Source: Polynucleobacter finlandensis
GTDB lineage: Bacteria; Pseudomonadota; Gammaproteobacteria; Burkholderiales; Burkholderiaceae
Direction of reading: 5' to 3'
Assembly (NCBI RefSeq): GCF_018881755.1
Contig: NZ_JACVPS010000004.1
Coordinates: 151,266-215,265 of the forward strand
DNA: 64,000 nucleotides
Of the stretch, positions 41,389 to 52,052 are shown in pieces; position 1 is the stretch's first letter, and every line of letters starts with the position of its first letter. The notes beneath the pieces are model-generated. The model had not been told where the DNA came from and ran no database searches. It saw nothing but the letters and a program-made list of their open reading frames with translations. The position numbers and the translations under genes are program-made.

Positions 41389-41945
41389 AGCGCTATTGTT
41401 CTAGTCTTCTTTAATAGATCTAAGCCGTACTTGATGACGGCAATCAATAAGATTGTCCCAAGGACGTCCCCAATAAACATCACGAAGAAATGATTCAGAC
41501 TGCCTGTGTTATCTAAACCTCTGATCGCAAACCACCACTGATGCATGCCTGAACTGAGAAAGGCATAAATCAAGATACACATCAATAATTTTGGCAGACT
41601 TAAATCACTCAGATCTGCAGATATTGGCAAGTTAGCCAATACAAAAATGCGCGCGATATATGGCGCAAAACCCGAGACCAATCCAATCCCTATACAAGTA
41701 ACAAGATCTTGAGGAAAATCGCCCAACCAACAAATCAACATTGAAGCAACGGCAATCCCAAGAGCACCAGGCAATGCAAACACTAGCGTCAGAAATAAAC
41801 GCAAGCCTGCAGGCAGGTAAATCCAATTAACCCCTAAGCCATAAACCAAAGTGCTAGTGAGCCAATCGTTTGCATAAAACAGGGCACCATAGGAAGCTGC
41901 GCTAATAAGGAATGATTTAGACCATTCGGATATATTGTTAGTCAT
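41385..41945 (-). CDS. MASE1-like integral membrane protein without an output domain
   Basis: This 186-residue protein has about five to six hydrophobic segments, including [33 protein letters not shown] (span), a pattern found in MASE1 sensory domains, and [15 protein letters not shown] near the end. MASE1 normally precedes a kinase, GGDEF or similar output domain, but the protein ends after the last helix. I chose the ATG giving [10 protein letters not shown] over an upstream TTG. It converges on trpC with a 4-base overlap. Its function is unknown; the MASE1 resemblance is from memory. Confidence 0.65.
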   Translation of the reverse strand: MTNNISEWSKSFLISAASYGALFYANDWLTSTLVYGLGVNWIYLPAGLRLFLTLVFALPGALGIAVASMLICWLGDFPQDLVTCIGIGLVSGFAPYIARIFVLANLPISADLSDLSLPKLLMCILIYAFLSSGMHQWWFAIRGLDNTGSLNHFFVMFIGDVLGTILLIAVIKYGLDLLKKTRTIAL

Positions 41946-42063
41946 CCCGTAAGTATGATTTAATTTTATAAAGTCCGTACAAGTTGCAAACAACTGATTA
42001 TGGGATATAGAATCACCCCCACTTAAGGTGATTCCCCCTAAGGCTAATACTTAACATTATCAA

Positions 42064-42414
42064 ATGCCCACTAATAAACCATCCCCCTATCTACGCTTCT
42101 TAAACTTGCTCGATGCGATCGATCGCATAAACCCAGGAAAGAAACTTGATTTCATAGAAGAAAGTCTCCTGAATAAAATCGTATTAGCCTCTGTTGCAAA
42201 ACAATCCGTCTTGGTTGGTGATTTAATCTCTCTCTCGGACCTTGGCTCGCAAGCGACGCTCCATGGGCGAGTGAAGAACCTTTGTGCGATGGGTTACATC
42301 AAAATGGCTGCCAATGAAGATGGTCGCAAAAAGCAAGTGCTGCCAACTAAAATGGCTCTTAAGCGCTACGAAGACATCTCGAAATGTTTAGAAAAAGCAG
42401 CTAAAGCAGCCTAG
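42064..42414 (+). CDS. Small winged-helix (MarR-like) DNA-binding protein
   Basis: The 116-residue protein has a helix-rich N-terminus, then VGDLISLSDLGSQATLHGRVKNLCAMGYIKMAANEDGRKKQVLPT (span), which reads as recognition helix plus wing of a MarR-type fold, and a basic Ala/Lys tail. DGRKK followed by a Pro-Thr is typical of the wing turn. It is divergent from the MASE1-like gene, 118 bases away, so it may control that gene; this is inference. The target is unknown. Confidence 0.7.
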   Translation: MPTNKPSPYLRFLNLLDAIDRINPGKKLDFIEESLLNKIVLASVAKQSVLVGDLISLSDLGSQATLHGRVKNLCAMGYIKMAANEDGRKKQVLPTKMALKRYEDISKCLEKAAKAA

Positions 42415-42448
42415 TCCTTTTTTGGTCAATGCATTGCTATCACCAATA

Positions 42449-42477
42449 AAAAAGCCCTTAGTAACTAAGGGCTTTTT
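42449..42477. terminator. Bidirectional intrinsic terminator between the winged-helix gene and ychF
   Basis: AAAAAGCCCTTAG (42449-42461) pairs perfectly with CTAAGGGCTTTTT (42465-42477) around TAA. T runs occur in both directions, serving the plus-strand regulator and the minus-strand ychF. Confidence 0.92.
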
Positions 42478-42498
42478 CTTTAGCGCGGAAGTTTTTTA

Positions 42499-43593
42499 TT
42501 AAACATTAAAGAGGAAGTTCAAAACATCACCATCCTTGACTACATACTCTTTACCTTCTGCGCGCATCTTGCCAGCTTCTTTGGCACCTGCTTCGCCTTT
42601 AAACTGAATAAAGTCTTCATAGGAAATCGTTTGGGCACGAATAAAGCCACGCTCAAAGTCCGTATGAATCACGCCGGCAGCCTGTGGAGCAGTATCACCC
42701 TTGTGAATAGTCCAAGCACGGACCTCTTTTACACCAGCTGTAAAGTAAGTCTGCAGACCCAACAGGTCGTAACCTGCACGAATAACGCGGTCTAAACCTG
42801 GTTCTTCCATTCCAAGATCAGTCAAAAACTCGAGCTTGTCGGCATCATCCAAGTCAGCAATTTCTGCTTCAATTGCAGCGCATACTGCGACGACTGGAGC
42901 GCCTTCTTTGGCAGCGTGTTGCTTCACTGCTTCCAAATGGGGGTTATTGCTAAATCCATCTTCTTTGACATTAGCTACATACATCGCTGGCTTTGCGGTA
43001 ATTAAACAAAGTGGCTTCAGAATGAGCTTTTCATCATCGGTTAATTTCATACTGCGCACCGGTGCAGCAGTATCCAAATGCGCCTGAACCTTAGTGAGCA
43101 CTGCAACCAAAGCCGCAGCCTCCTTGTCATTGCCTGACTTAGCGGCCTTAGTTGAACGATTTAAAGTCTTTTCAACAGTAGCTAGGTCGGATAAGGCAAG
43201 CTCGGTATCAATCACGCCGATATCAGCAATGGGGTCGATCTTGCCTGCTACGTGAATCACGTTCGCATCTTCAAAACAGCGCACCACATGGGTAATTGCA
43301 TCTGTTTCACGAATATTCGCTAAAAATTGATTTCCGAGACCCTCACCCTTGGAGGCGCCCGCTACTAGGCCGGCGATATCGACAAACTCGACAGCCGCAG
43401 GGAGGACACGCTCAGGACTCACAATCTCAGCCAAACCGGCCAGACGAGGATCAGGGACCTCAACCACACCAACGTTAGGCTCGATCGTGCAGAAAGGATA
43501 GTTTTCCGCCGCGATTCCAGCCTTGGTAAGCGCGTTAAAGAGGGTAGATTTGCCGACGTTAGGCAGGCCGACGATGCCACATTTCACAGACAT
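42499..43593 (-). CDS. ychF: Redox-regulated ATPase YchF
   Basis: YchF is an Obg-family P-loop protein that prefers ATP, binds ribosomes and affects oxidative stress responses. I start at the ATG giving [26 protein letters not shown]; an upstream start would add eleven non-conserved residues. The 364-residue product then matches E. coli length. It shows [20 protein letters not shown], a central coiled-coil region and the C-terminal TGS-like part [18 protein letters not shown]. It is divergent from the UbiH-type gene. Confidence 0.97.
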   Translation of the reverse strand: MSVKCGIVGLPNVGKSTLFNALTKAGIAAENYPFCTIEPNVGVVEVPDPRLAGLAEIVSPERVLPAAVEFVDIAGLVAGASKGEGLGNQFLANIRETDAITHVVRCFEDANVIHVAGKIDPIADIGVIDTELALSDLATVEKTLNRSTKAAKSGNDKEAAALVAVLTKVQAHLDTAAPVRSMKLTDDEKLILKPLCLITAKPAMYVANVKEDGFSNNPHLEAVKQHAAKEGAPVVAVCAAIEAEIADLDDADKLEFLTDLGMEEPGLDRVIRAGYDLLGLQTYFTAGVKEVRAWTIHKGDTAPQAAGVIHTDFERGFIRAQTISYEDFIQFKGEAGAKEAGKMRAEGKEYVVKDGDVLNFLFNV

Positions 43594-43632
43594 AGCGATA
43601 TTGTAAGGGCTTGGTTTCGATATCATCGAGAT

Positions 43633-44907
43633 ATGTCAAAAGCTAGCCACAATTTACCCCTTCACACCCCAGGCAGTAATGCCAAAATTCGCACGGTAGA
43701 TGTCGTAGTAATTGGGGGCGGTATTGCTGGCAAAGCATGCGCCCTAGGGCTTGCGCAACTCGGGCTGCAAACCCTTGAGATTGCCCCTGACTTAGGCAAT
43801 TTAGTGCCAGCTCCCACAGGGCCACAGTGGGGCCAAAGAATCTACGCCTTCTCGCCTAGCACTCAAAAATTACTGGCCCATTTGCAAATTTGGGATGCTC
43901 TGGACCACTCTCGCTTACAAGCTGTTCGGGATATGCGAATTTTTGGTGACCGCGGTGAGCAAGCCGATCAACTTCACCTTTCTGCTTTCGAAGCGGGTAC
44001 GCCTCAACTAGCCTGGATTGGCGAATCGAACCTCATCGAACATACTTTGGATCAAGCGGCACGTTTCCAAAATAAATTGGAGCAAATTGCCGATACAGTA
44101 GAAAAAATTGAAACCGATGCGGATGGCGTAACCCTCCAGCTAAAAAATCATTCGTCCATAAAAGCCTTGCTGGTTGTTGCAGCAGATGGCGCCAACTCCC
44201 CGACTCGTGCCAGTATTGGAATTACTGCTAGCGAAGAAAGTTATTCGCAGAGCGCAGTGGTTGCTAATTGGAACTGTACTAAAGCACACTTGGAAACTGC
44301 GTATCAATGGTTTTTACCCGGCGGGGATATTGTGGCCATGTTGCCACTTCCAAACAAACAAGTTTCAATGGTGTGGTCTACCTGCCCAGAAAATGCTTCC
44401 GACCTACTCGGCCTTACACAGGCGGACTGGGATAAAAAATTAGGTCTGATTGCAGATGGTGCTGTGACGAAGCAACTTGGAACACTTACTCTGAATTCAA
44501 CTCCAGCGGCTTTTCCATTAAGGAAAATTCGGGCGGCACGTTTTATTGGCCCTGAACATAATCCAAAGATTGCCCTCATTGGTGATGCGGCCCACGTCAT
44601 GCATCCACTGGCTGGACAGGGCCTTAACTTAGGCCTCAGAGACGTGTCCACCCTCTTAAATATATTAAGCAAACGAGAGTCTTTCAGGTCTCCAAATGAT
44701 TTAGTGCTGCTGCGTCGCTATGAGCGTCAACGTCAAGGTGACACAAGCGCTTTATTGTGGGTAACCGATCGCCTGAAGAAATTATTTTCTGACTCAAGCA
44801 ATACCGAGCGCCACTTACGCAATTTTGGCTTAGGATTTGTTAATCGCAGCCATTTCATTAAGCGGCGGCTCATTGAGCGCGCCCTTGGAGATATTGATTT
44901 TGAATAA
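43633..44907 (+). CDS. FAD-dependent UbiH/UbiF/VisC-family hydroxylase
   Basis: This 424-residue flavoprotein is a class A monooxygenase, probably one of the ubiquinone ring hydroxylases. It has [22 protein letters not shown] (FAD Rossmann motif), [17 protein letters not shown] (the DG motif), and [25 protein letters not shown] (second FAD motif). Which ring carbon it hydroxylates cannot be read from sequence. With coq7 in the same window the organism needs one or two more such hydroxylases. Its end overlaps the start of the DsbC-like gene. Confidence 0.9.
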   Translation: MSKASHNLPLHTPGSNAKIRTVDVVVIGGGIAGKACALGLAQLGLQTLEIAPDLGNLVPAPTGPQWGQRIYAFSPSTQKLLAHLQIWDALDHSRLQAVRDMRIFGDRGEQADQLHLSAFEAGTPQLAWIGESNLIEHTLDQAARFQNKLEQIADTVEKIETDADGVTLQLKNHSSIKALLVVAADGANSPTRASIGITASEESYSQSAVVANWNCTKAHLETAYQWFLPGGDIVAMLPLPNKQVSMVWSTCPENASDLLGLTQADWDKKLGLIADGAVTKQLGTLTLNSTPAAFPLRKIRAARFIGPEHNPKIALIGDAAHVMHPLAGQGLNLGLRDVSTLLNILSKRESFRSPNDLVLLRRYERQRQGDTSALLWVTDRLKKLFSDSSNTERHLRNFGLGFVNRSHFIKRRLIERALGDIDFE

Positions 44908-45616
44908 ATATATAGCAGCCGTCATTGTTGCTTGCGCCTCTTTCTTTTCTATGCAACTCGTTTACGCGCAAGCAGAGCAACAAGTCAAAACCGACTTGCA
45001 AAAAAAGTTGGGTGCTACGGTCAAGATTAAAAGCGTGTATGCCTCACCGCTGAATGGGATCTATGAAGTACAAGTTGGTAATGATGTGTTTTATACCGAT
45101 ACCAAAAGTCAATATCTCATTCAAGGAGAGATTATTGAATTAGCCACAGGTAAGAACATTACTGAACAAAGACAGAATGATCTAAACCGAATTAAATGGA
45201 GCGACTTACCTCAAGCAAATGCAATGAAGCAAGTTCGCGGCAATGGCGCTAGACAACTTGCAGTCTTTTCTGATCCTAACTGCGGTTACTGCAAGCGCCT
45301 TGAAAAATCCATGCAACAACTTGATAACGTCACCATCTACACCTATCTCATCCCAATCCTTGGCCCTGACTCAGTTCAAAAATCTAAACAAATCTGGTGT
45401 TCCGCTGATCCAGCCAAGACCTATATCGACTGGATGGTAAATGGCACAGCTCTTGGCGGAAAGACTGACTGCACAACTCCCGTAGATAAAAACATGGCGC
45501 TTGCTAAAACTTACGGTATCACAGGGACTCCTACACTGTTCTTTACTGATGGCAGTCGCTTTCCGGGTGCAGTTCAAATCAGCGATCTTGAAAAGAAGCT
45601 CGCAACACTGAAGTAA
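44900..45616 (+). CDS. dsbC: DsbC/DsbG-type periplasmic thiol:disulfide isomerase
   Basis: DsbC reshuffles wrong disulfides in the periplasm. The likely start is TTG at 44900, preceded nine bases upstream by GGAG, giving a signal peptide [19 protein letters not shown] then LVYA before the mature Gln24; a TTG two codons earlier is the alternative. The 238-residue product matches E. coli DsbC (236). It has an N-terminal dimerisation domain with DVFYTDTKSQYLIQGEII and the thioredoxin-fold active site FSDPNCGYCKRLE, with cis-Pro in GTPTLFF. It overlaps the preceding hydroxylase gene by 8 bases. Confidence 0.9.
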   Translation: MNKYIAAVIVACASFFSMQLVYAQAEQQVKTDLQKKLGATVKIKSVYASPLNGIYEVQVGNDVFYTDTKSQYLIQGEIIELATGKNITEQRQNDLNRIKWSDLPQANAMKQVRGNGARQLAVFSDPNCGYCKRLEKSMQQLDNVTIYTYLIPILGPDSVQKSKQIWCSADPAKTYIDWMVNGTALGGKTDCTTPVDKNMALAKTYGITGTPTLFFTDGSRFPGAVQISDLEKKLATLK

Positions 45617-45637
45617 TTGACTAAGAGCGCTATTGAT

Positions 45638-47422
45638 ATGAGTCCTGCAAGCAATTCCGATTTACCAGCTATTCAATATACGATTTGGCCTGCGGATCTG
45701 CATGGTCATCGCTTCCAGGTGAAGCTGCATATTGGAAATCCGGATGTGCATGGACAGATGCTACAGATGCCGGCATGGATACCCGGTAGCTATTTAATTC
45801 GGGATTTCAGTAAACACATTGAATCTATTGAAGCCTATGTAGTTGGTGCTCGCAACAAACCCCTTGCTCTGGAGCGCATTGATAACGATCACTGGCGCCT
45901 ACCAAAAATCAGTGGGCCTGTGGAAATTTTAACGACGGTCTATGCATTTGACTCTTCCGTTCGTGCAGCCTATCTCGATAGTGAACGAGCATTCTTTAAC
46001 GCGAGTAGTTTATGTTTGGCGGTTGTGGGCCAAGAACATCTGCCGTGCGCTTTAGCTATTGCGGCACCAGAAGCAGCTTTGGCCGATCATTGGACTGTTC
46101 AAACAACCCTTCAGTCAGCTAAAACCGATGAACGCGGCTTTGGTTTTTATCTCGCCAAAAATTATGATGATCTATTGGATCATCCAGTCGCTATGGGTGA
46201 ATTCCAGATCATTGCATGGCAATCAAACGGTGTGTCCCACGCTATGGCAATTCAAGGATGCTTACATTCAGTGGATACGCAGCGCCTCGCCAATGATCTT
46301 CATGCTATTTGCACATCAACCATTAATCTTTTTGAACCCACCAGCAAAAAAGCGCCTTTTAGGAACTATCTATTCCTAGTAAATGCCGTGCTATCTGGAT
46401 ATGGCGGCCTTGAACATCGCAACAGCACCGCCCTACTATGTCGCCGAGATCAGCTTCCACAAAAGAATATTGCGCTAGATGAAACGAGTTACCGTGAATT
46501 TTTAGGCTTGTGCAGTCATGAATATTTTCATGCATGGCTGGTTAAACGTATTCAACCTAAGGCATTTCAGCCCTATCAACTCGATCGCAGAAACCATACA
46601 CGCTTACTCTGGCTCTTTGAAGGCTTCACAAGCTATTACGATGACCTACAGCTCTTTCGCAGCAAGCGCATTGACCTGAAGACTTATCTGAAGTTGGTTG
46701 CCAACAATTGGAACGGCATCTTACGCGGCCCAGGAAGAGAAAAGCAAAGTTTGGCTGATAGCTCCTTTGATGCCTGGACTAAGTACTACCAAGCCGATGA
46801 GAACACCCCCAATGCCGTGGTCAGCTATTACGGCAAAGGCGCCCTTCTAGCGCTAGGCCTCGATCTCAAGATTCGTGAGTACTCCAAAAATCGTCAATCC
46901 CTTGATGATTTGATGCGCCTCATTTGGCAAAAACATGGCGTCCCTCTTGATGGCATTGCCGAAGATGGCTTAGATGTATTAATGCATGAATTACTGGGAT
47001 CTGGTTTTAATAACACTTGGAATGCATTCAAGTCGCGCTACATCTTTGGAGTGGAAGATATTCCCGTGCAAAAATGGTTCGACTCTCGTTTTATTAAAGT
47101 CCAACGCAAAGCCCAGTCTCAAACTGAAAATATCAAATTGCAATTTGGCATGCGACATGCCGATGCTAATGGTTGGCTAAAAGTAAGTCATGTCTTAAAC
47201 GGCGGAGCAGCCCAAGCAGCGGGACTGGCCCCCGGGGATCTTCTTGCCAGCATCAATGGACAGCGCATCACCCCAGCACGCTGGGAAAAGATTTTAGGTG
47301 GTCTTACTGAGGATCAGGCAATCATCATTTGCTTTTATCGGGATGATCTAGAACACGAGTGCATGACTTTCTTGCGTAAAGAACAGGCGCCCGTGCAATA
47401 TCAACTCGAACCTGCTCAATAA
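45638..47422 (+). CDS. M61 family metallopeptidase with C-terminal PDZ domain
   Basis: This 594-residue protein resembles glycyl aminopeptidase of the M61 family. The N-terminal beta domain (WPADLHGHRFQVKLHIGNP, MPAWIPGSYLIRDFSKHIES) is followed by zinc motif SHEYFHAWLVKRI (HExxH) and the downstream Glu in LWLFEGFTSYYDDL. Residues about 490-580 are PDZ-like (GWLKVSHVLNGGAAQAAGLAPGDLLASINGQRI is the span). No signal peptide is visible, so the location is uncertain. I chose ATG at 45638; a TTG immediately after the dsbC stop is in frame. The substrate is unknown. Confidence 0.9.
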   Translation: MSPASNSDLPAIQYTIWPADLHGHRFQVKLHIGNPDVHGQMLQMPAWIPGSYLIRDFSKHIESIEAYVVGARNKPLALERIDNDHWRLPKISGPVEILTTVYAFDSSVRAAYLDSERAFFNASSLCLAVVGQEHLPCALAIAAPEAALADHWTVQTTLQSAKTDERGFGFYLAKNYDDLLDHPVAMGEFQIIAWQSNGVSHAMAIQGCLHSVDTQRLANDLHAICTSTINLFEPTSKKAPFRNYLFLVNAVLSGYGGLEHRNSTALLCRRDQLPQKNIALDETSYREFLGLCSHEYFHAWLVKRIQPKAFQPYQLDRRNHTRLLWLFEGFTSYYDDLQLFRSKRIDLKTYLKLVANNWNGILRGPGREKQSLADSSFDAWTKYYQADENTPNAVVSYYGKGALLALGLDLKIREYSKNRQSLDDLMRLIWQKHGVPLDGIAEDGLDVLMHELLGSGFNNTWNAFKSRYIFGVEDIPVQKWFDSRFIKVQRKAQSQTENIKLQFGMRHADANGWLKVSHVLNGGAAQAAGLAPGDLLASINGQRITPARWEKILGGLTEDQAIIICFYRDDLEHECMTFLRKEQAPVQYQLEPAQ

Positions 47423-47442
47423 ATTTTTTGCCTGCTTCTTTA

Positions 47443-48213
47443 ATGCACAAGTTCTCTAAAGACGATATCCCCCAGGATTGGCATGAATTACTAGGGGATT
47501 ACTTCGAGACTGCCCAGTGGGATCAACTGCAGAAAAATTTGCAGGCAGAGCTTGATCTTCACTCTGAACATATCCGTCCAGAGCCTAAATACTTTTTCAA
47601 AGCGCTACAGCTCACCCCCTTAGACTCAGTTCGCGTTGTGATTATTGGCCAAGACCCTTATCACTCTCCAGGCCTTGCACAAGGCTTAGCATTTTCTATT
47701 CCGGCAGATATCCCTACAAACTCACGCGAATTTCCGAGCTCGCTTCGCAATATCAGCAAAGCGTTGGCGCTAGAAGGTTTTGGGAATTTATCCAACGGCG
47801 ACTTGCGCAACTGGGCCAAGCAAGGCATTCTACTTCTGAATACCGCTCTGAGCGTAAGGCTTGGTGATGCCGGAAGCCACACAGGCCTAGGGTGGCAATT
47901 CTTGATTGATAGATTGATTGCGGCTCTTGCACAGGCTAAGCCTAATTTAGTCTGGATGCTCTGGGGTGGACACGCCCAATCTAAATTACCTCTCATAGAA
48001 TCCGGCACCAATCAGCTGATTTTGCAGTCCTCGCACCCCTCGGGTTTGGGGGTCTACAAAACCAGTAGGCCCTTTTTACAACCAGGAGGGGTCGCAAGCT
48101 GTGGACACTTCACCAAGACCAATGAGTGGCTCAGACAACACAGTAAAGCCGAGATTCAGTGGGTTAATGTACCCAATAGCATTGGACAACCTCATAAGGA
48201 TGGTATCTACTAG
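47443..48213 (+). CDS. ung: Uracil-DNA glycosylase
   Basis: Ung removes uracil from DNA in base excision repair. The 256-residue product has VVIIGQDPYHSPGLAQGLAFSIP with the catalytic Asp, GILLLNTALSVRLGDAGSHTGLGW, WMLWGGHAQSK and SSHPSGLGVYKTSRPF with the catalytic His, ending GHFTKTNEWL. I chose the ATG (MHKFSKDDIPQDW); a TTG five codons upstream is in frame. Length suits family 1. Confidence 0.95.
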   Translation: MHKFSKDDIPQDWHELLGDYFETAQWDQLQKNLQAELDLHSEHIRPEPKYFFKALQLTPLDSVRVVIIGQDPYHSPGLAQGLAFSIPADIPTNSREFPSSLRNISKALALEGFGNLSNGDLRNWAKQGILLLNTALSVRLGDAGSHTGLGWQFLIDRLIAALAQAKPNLVWMLWGGHAQSKLPLIESGTNQLILQSSHPSGLGVYKTSRPFLQPGGVASCGHFTKTNEWLRQHSKAEIQWVNVPNSIGQPHKDGIY

Positions 48214-48217
48214 AGCA

Positions 48218-48406
48218 ATGCAAAATCCCCATCATTCTTCAAAAAAGATTGGCGCTCAAGCACTTCAGACGGTAGACATAGACGCCCAATTACCAGTCAC
48301 CCCCGAAGAATGTCTGCGTCAATCCCTATTGGTAGCAAAAGCAGATCAATTAGACCAACAATTGACAGATATCCTAAACGAGGCCTTAAGCGATCTGCTC
48401 AAGTAA
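48218..48406 (+). CDS. Hypothetical 62-residue protein
   Basis: The ORF begins MQNPHHSSKKIGAQAL four bases after the ung stop and ends LTDILNEALSDLLK. The second half is acidic and helical. An in-frame ATG six codons earlier overlaps ung. Position directly after ung, coding-like composition and a clean stop favour a real gene; no family is recognised. Confidence 0.5.
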   Translation: MQNPHHSSKKIGAQALQTVDIDAQLPVTPEECLRQSLLVAKADQLDQQLTDILNEALSDLLK

Positions 48407-48438
48407 TAAGGTACATTTATCAGTAAATTAGGTCCAGT

Positions 48439-48747
48439 CTAAATTGACCGTCTAGATACAACAGCATAAAGACAACCAGCTAAACACGAAACAATAATGG
48501 CGCAGAGCCACTCCAGCATTTGGCCAGATTGGAAAAATTTGGTGTACTGGCCTAGATATGAGGCGGCAAAGGCGGCAAGGAAGCCGATAAATCCTACTGT
48601 GAGAAGCTTTTGAAGGCCTTTCTGACGTGACTTAGCGCCCGGGTAAAACCCCCAAGCGCACGCCCCTGAAATACCGCCAATCACCAGAAAAGCCAAAAAC
48701 CCCATTCCTACCCCCATTGATGCTGTCATCAAATCTATAATCACCAT
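48439..48747 (-). CDS. GlsB/YeaQ/YmgE-like small membrane protein
   Basis: The 102-residue protein has three hydrophobic segments: [42 protein letters not shown] and [20 protein letters not shown]. The pattern of Gly-rich helices with a PG turn after the first resembles the GlsB/YeaQ/YmgE (transglycosylase-associated) family, whose function is unclear. I chose the ATG giving [11 protein letters not shown]; later ATG codons are possible. The start is one base from the divergent hemA start, so the promoters must overlap the coding regions. Confidence 0.6.
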   Translation of the reverse strand: MVIIDLMTASMGVGMGFLAFLVIGGISGACAWGFYPGAKSRQKGLQKLLTVGFIGFLAAFAASYLGQYTKFFQSGQMLEWLCAIIVSCLAGCLYAVVSRRSI

Positions 48748-48748
48748 T

Positions 48749-50065
48749 ATGAAGTTGTTGACACTCGGCATCAATCATCACACAGCGCCGGTCGCCATTC
48801 GGGAAAAAGTCGCCTTTGACCCTGAATTTCTTCAAGAAGCGTTGCACGATCTTCGCCAACATTTAGTTGGTGCGAATCATGCTGGGCTCCCAGAAGCCAC
48901 GATTTTGTCCACTTGCAACCGCACTGAGGTTTACTGTGCCGCCAATGATCCCGATGCTGAAAATATCTTGCATGAAGTCACCTTTGATTGGCTGGCCAAA
49001 ACTCAGAAATTAGCTCCTAGCAGTCTTCAGCCTCACATCTATTCATTGCCACAATCCGATGCCGTACGCCATGCCTTTAGAGTAGCCTGTGGCTTAGATT
49101 CGATGGTGATTGGGGAAACCCAAATTCTGGGTCAAATGAAAGATGCCGTACGCACCGCAAATGATGCGGGTGTTTTAGGTACTTATCTCAATCAGCTGTT
49201 TCAGAAAACATTTTCTGTCGCAAAAGAAGTACGCGGTTCTACCGAGATTGGAGCACATTCGATCTCCATGGCAGCTGCTTCGGTTCGTTTGGCTGAACGT
49301 GTCTTTGGATCTATCTCAGACCAACGTGTTTTATTCATTGGTGCAGGTGAAATGATTTCTCTGTGTGCCACTCACTTTGTCGCACATAAGCCAAAATCGG
49401 TTGCTATTGCAAATCGCAGTAGTGAACGCGGCCAAGAGTTAGCCGACTCTATTGCCAATGAAAACATTGAAGCCGAGTCATTCAGACTCTCTGAACTGCC
49501 TAGCCGCCTACATGAGTTCGACATCATTGTCTCTAGCACTGCATCATCGCTCCCCATCATCGGCTTAGGTATGGTTGAAAGTGCACTCAAGCAGCGTCGC
49601 CATAAACCCATGGTCATGATTGACTTAGCGGTGCCGCGTGACTTTGAACCAGAGATCTCTCGCTTAAATGATATTTACCTCTACACCGTAGATGACTTGG
49701 GTGTAATGATTCAGACTGGTACTTCTCTTCGCCAGGCAGCTGTCAGTCAAGCCGAGGCAATCATTGAAGATCGTGTTGGTAATTTCATGCACTGGATGCA
49801 AGGCCGTAGTGCTGTGCCTATTATTCAAGATATTCAGCAACAAGGCGAACGCCTAAGGCAGTTAGAGTTAGAGCGCGCCATGAAACGCCTGATGCGTGGC
49901 GATGATCCCCAAGAAGTCCTGAATGCGATGGCGCAAGGATTAACCAATAAATTTCTACATGGCTCATTACATGCTTTGCAACATTCCAATGGCGCTGAAC
50001 GTGATGCGCTTATCAAACTATTACCGAAGTTATTTACCTCACACACTAAGCCAGAAGACCATTAG
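48749..50065 (+). CDS. hemA: Glutamyl-tRNA reductase HemA
   Basis: HemA reduces glutamyl-tRNA to glutamate-1-semialdehyde, the first step of C5 haem synthesis. The 438-residue product has [35 protein letters not shown] with the catalytic Cys, [29 protein letters not shown] (NADPH site) and a C-terminal dimerisation domain with many Arg and Glu. It is followed directly by prfA with no gap. Confidence 0.98.
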   Translation: MKLLTLGINHHTAPVAIREKVAFDPEFLQEALHDLRQHLVGANHAGLPEATILSTCNRTEVYCAANDPDAENILHEVTFDWLAKTQKLAPSSLQPHIYSLPQSDAVRHAFRVACGLDSMVIGETQILGQMKDAVRTANDAGVLGTYLNQLFQKTFSVAKEVRGSTEIGAHSISMAAASVRLAERVFGSISDQRVLFIGAGEMISLCATHFVAHKPKSVAIANRSSERGQELADSIANENIEAESFRLSELPSRLHEFDIIVSSTASSLPIIGLGMVESALKQRRHKPMVMIDLAVPRDFEPEISRLNDIYLYTVDDLGVMIQTGTSLRQAAVSQAEAIIEDRVGNFMHWMQGRSAVPIIQDIQQQGERLRQLELERAMKRLMRGDDPQEVLNAMAQGLTNKFLHGSLHALQHSNGAERDALIKLLPKLFTSHTKPEDH

Positions 50066-51145
50066 ATGAAGCCCAGCATGCGGGCTAAGCTAGACCATCT
50101 AGACACACGCTTAGCCGAACTCAATTCCTTATTAACCACTGAAGAGTCCACGAAGGATATGGACAACTATCGCAAACTCACGCGTGAGCATTCCGATATC
50201 GCGACAGTGGTCGAGCAATTCGGCCTGTACAAGCAAGCCGAAGCGGATGCTGCTGCGGCCGAAGACATGCGCAAAGATCCTGATATGAAGGACTTTGCGG
50301 ATGAAGAACAGAAGCAAGCCCTTGCAACGATGGAAGAGCTTGAAGGCACACTGCAAAAGCTTTTGCTACCTAAAGATGTAAACGATGAGCGCAATGTCTT
50401 CCTAGAAATTCGGGCAGGCACTGGCGGAGATGAGAGCGCATTGTTTGCGGGCGATCTACTGCGCATGTACACCCGCTTTGCAGAACGTCAGGGCTGGAAA
50501 GTGGAAGTGGTGAGCTCTGCCGAATCGGATTTGGGTGGCTATAAAGAGGTTGTCCTGCGCCTTGTTGGTCAATCAGTCTACTCACGCCTGAAATTTGAAT
50601 CCGGTGGCCACCGTGTCCAACGCGTTCCCCAAACGGAAACCCAAGGGCGCATCCATACTTCTGCGTGCACAGTTGCAGTAATGCCTGAAGCAGATGAGCT
50701 AGAGGCGGTCAAAATTAATCCTGCCGAATTACGCATAGATACCTTCCGTGCATCTGGAGCAGGTGGTCAGCACATTAATAAAACGGATTCCGCAGTTCGT
50801 ATCACCCATTTGCCCACTGGCACTGTTGTGGAGTGCCAAGATGACCGCAGTCAGCACCGCAATAAAGATCAAGCAATGAAGGTACTCGTATCACGCATCA
50901 TGGATGCCCGTGAGCGCGAGAAACATCAGTTAGAAGCACAAACCAGAAAATCTCTGGTTGGCTCTGGTGATCGAAGTGATCGCATTCGGACGTATAACTT
51001 TCCTCAGGGTCGCATTACCGATCACCGGATTAATCTAACGCTATATAAGATTGATGCCATGATGGATGGTGATCTCGATGATCTATGCAATGCCCTAGCC
51101 TCTGAGCATCAGGCTGATCTGCTTGCTGCTTTAGGCGATAGCTAA
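50066..51145 (+). CDS. prfA: Peptide chain release factor 1
   Basis: RF1 reads UAA and UAG stop codons and releases the peptide. The 359-residue product has the catalytic GGQ loop in [21 protein letters not shown], and domain 2 has [24 protein letters not shown]. The helical N-terminal domain is present. The GGQ glutamine is methylated by PrmC, encoded next, and hemA-prfA-prmC is a widespread order. Confidence 0.98.
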   Translation: MKPSMRAKLDHLDTRLAELNSLLTTEESTKDMDNYRKLTREHSDIATVVEQFGLYKQAEADAAAAEDMRKDPDMKDFADEEQKQALATMEELEGTLQKLLLPKDVNDERNVFLEIRAGTGGDESALFAGDLLRMYTRFAERQGWKVEVVSSAESDLGGYKEVVLRLVGQSVYSRLKFESGGHRVQRVPQTETQGRIHTSACTVAVMPEADELEAVKINPAELRIDTFRASGAGGQHINKTDSAVRITHLPTGTVVECQDDRSQHRNKDQAMKVLVSRIMDAREREKHQLEAQTRKSLVGSGDRSDRIRTYNFPQGRITDHRINLTLYKIDAMMDGDLDDLCNALASEHQADLLAALGDS

Positions 51146-51156
51146 GCTCATCCGCT

Positions 51157-52008
51157 ATGAGCACAAATACCTCTTTGCGCTCTTTATTGAGTAGCACGAC
51201 GCTGCCACAAAACGAAGCAAAAATCCTGCTCGCTTTTATTTTAGAAAAGCACTATCAGCTACCGCGTTCAGCCCTACTATCTCGCGACGAGATGGAATTG
51301 TCCCCTGCGGCCTTGGTGCAATGGAAAGGGATTGAGGCAAGTAGGCTAGCTGGGGAGCCGATTGCGTATCTGGTCGGGAAGCGAGGTTTTCATGACATCG
51401 AGCTTTATGTTGCGCCTGGGGTTTTAATTCCGCGCCCAGAAACCGAAATCTTGGTAGAAATTGCCCTGCGTGAAATACAGGCACTCAATAGACCGGCGAA
51501 TATCCTCGATTTAGGAACTGGCTCTGGGGCGATTGCACTGGCCATAGCCCACTCAGCCCCACAGACCATCGTTACTGCCACAGATCAATCTCTTGAAGCC
51601 CTGGCTATCGCCAAAATGAATGCTGAGCAACTGGGTTTCTCAGATCGAGTGCAATTTGCCCAGGGCAGCTGGTATGAAGCCCTGAAGGAAGCGATCCCAT
51701 TTGATGTCATCCTTAGTAATCCACCCTATATTGCAGCGGGCGACAGTCATCTATCTGAAGGTGACTTACGCTTTGAGCCTGCCTCAGCCCTAACCGATGG
51801 GGCCAGCGGCCTATCCTGTTTAGAGGCAATTATTTTGCAGGTCCATCCCTATCTAAAACCAGGTGGCTTAGTGGCTGTAGAGCATGGTTTTGATCAGTCA
51901 GATGCTGTAGTCAATTTAATGAAAGCAGCCCAACTGCAGGAGATCCAAGTTCATAAAGATTTGGCAGGGCATTGCCGAGCGGTATCAGGCCGCAAGTCTA
52001 AATCCTAA
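51157..52008 (+). CDS. prmC: Release factor glutamine methyltransferase PrmC
   Basis: PrmC N5-methylates the GGQ glutamine of RF1 and RF2. The 283-residue product has a helical N-terminal domain with GEPIAYLVGKRGF, then PRPETEILVE, DLGTGSGAIALAIAH (SAM motif I) and VILSNPPYIAAGDSHL (NPPY catalytic motif). It lies 11 bases after prfA. Confidence 0.96.
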   Translation: MSTNTSLRSLLSSTTLPQNEAKILLAFILEKHYQLPRSALLSRDEMELSPAALVQWKGIEASRLAGEPIAYLVGKRGFHDIELYVAPGVLIPRPETEILVEIALREIQALNRPANILDLGTGSGAIALAIAHSAPQTIVTATDQSLEALAIAKMNAEQLGFSDRVQFAQGSWYEALKEAIPFDVILSNPPYIAAGDSHLSEGDLRFEPASALTDGASGLSCLEAIILQVHPYLKPGGLVAVEHGFDQSDAVVNLMKAAQLQEIQVHKDLAGHCRAVSGRKSKS

Positions 52009-52052
52009 TAACCCTTTTCTACGTAAAGTCTTAAAATCTAGGAATACTGCAA

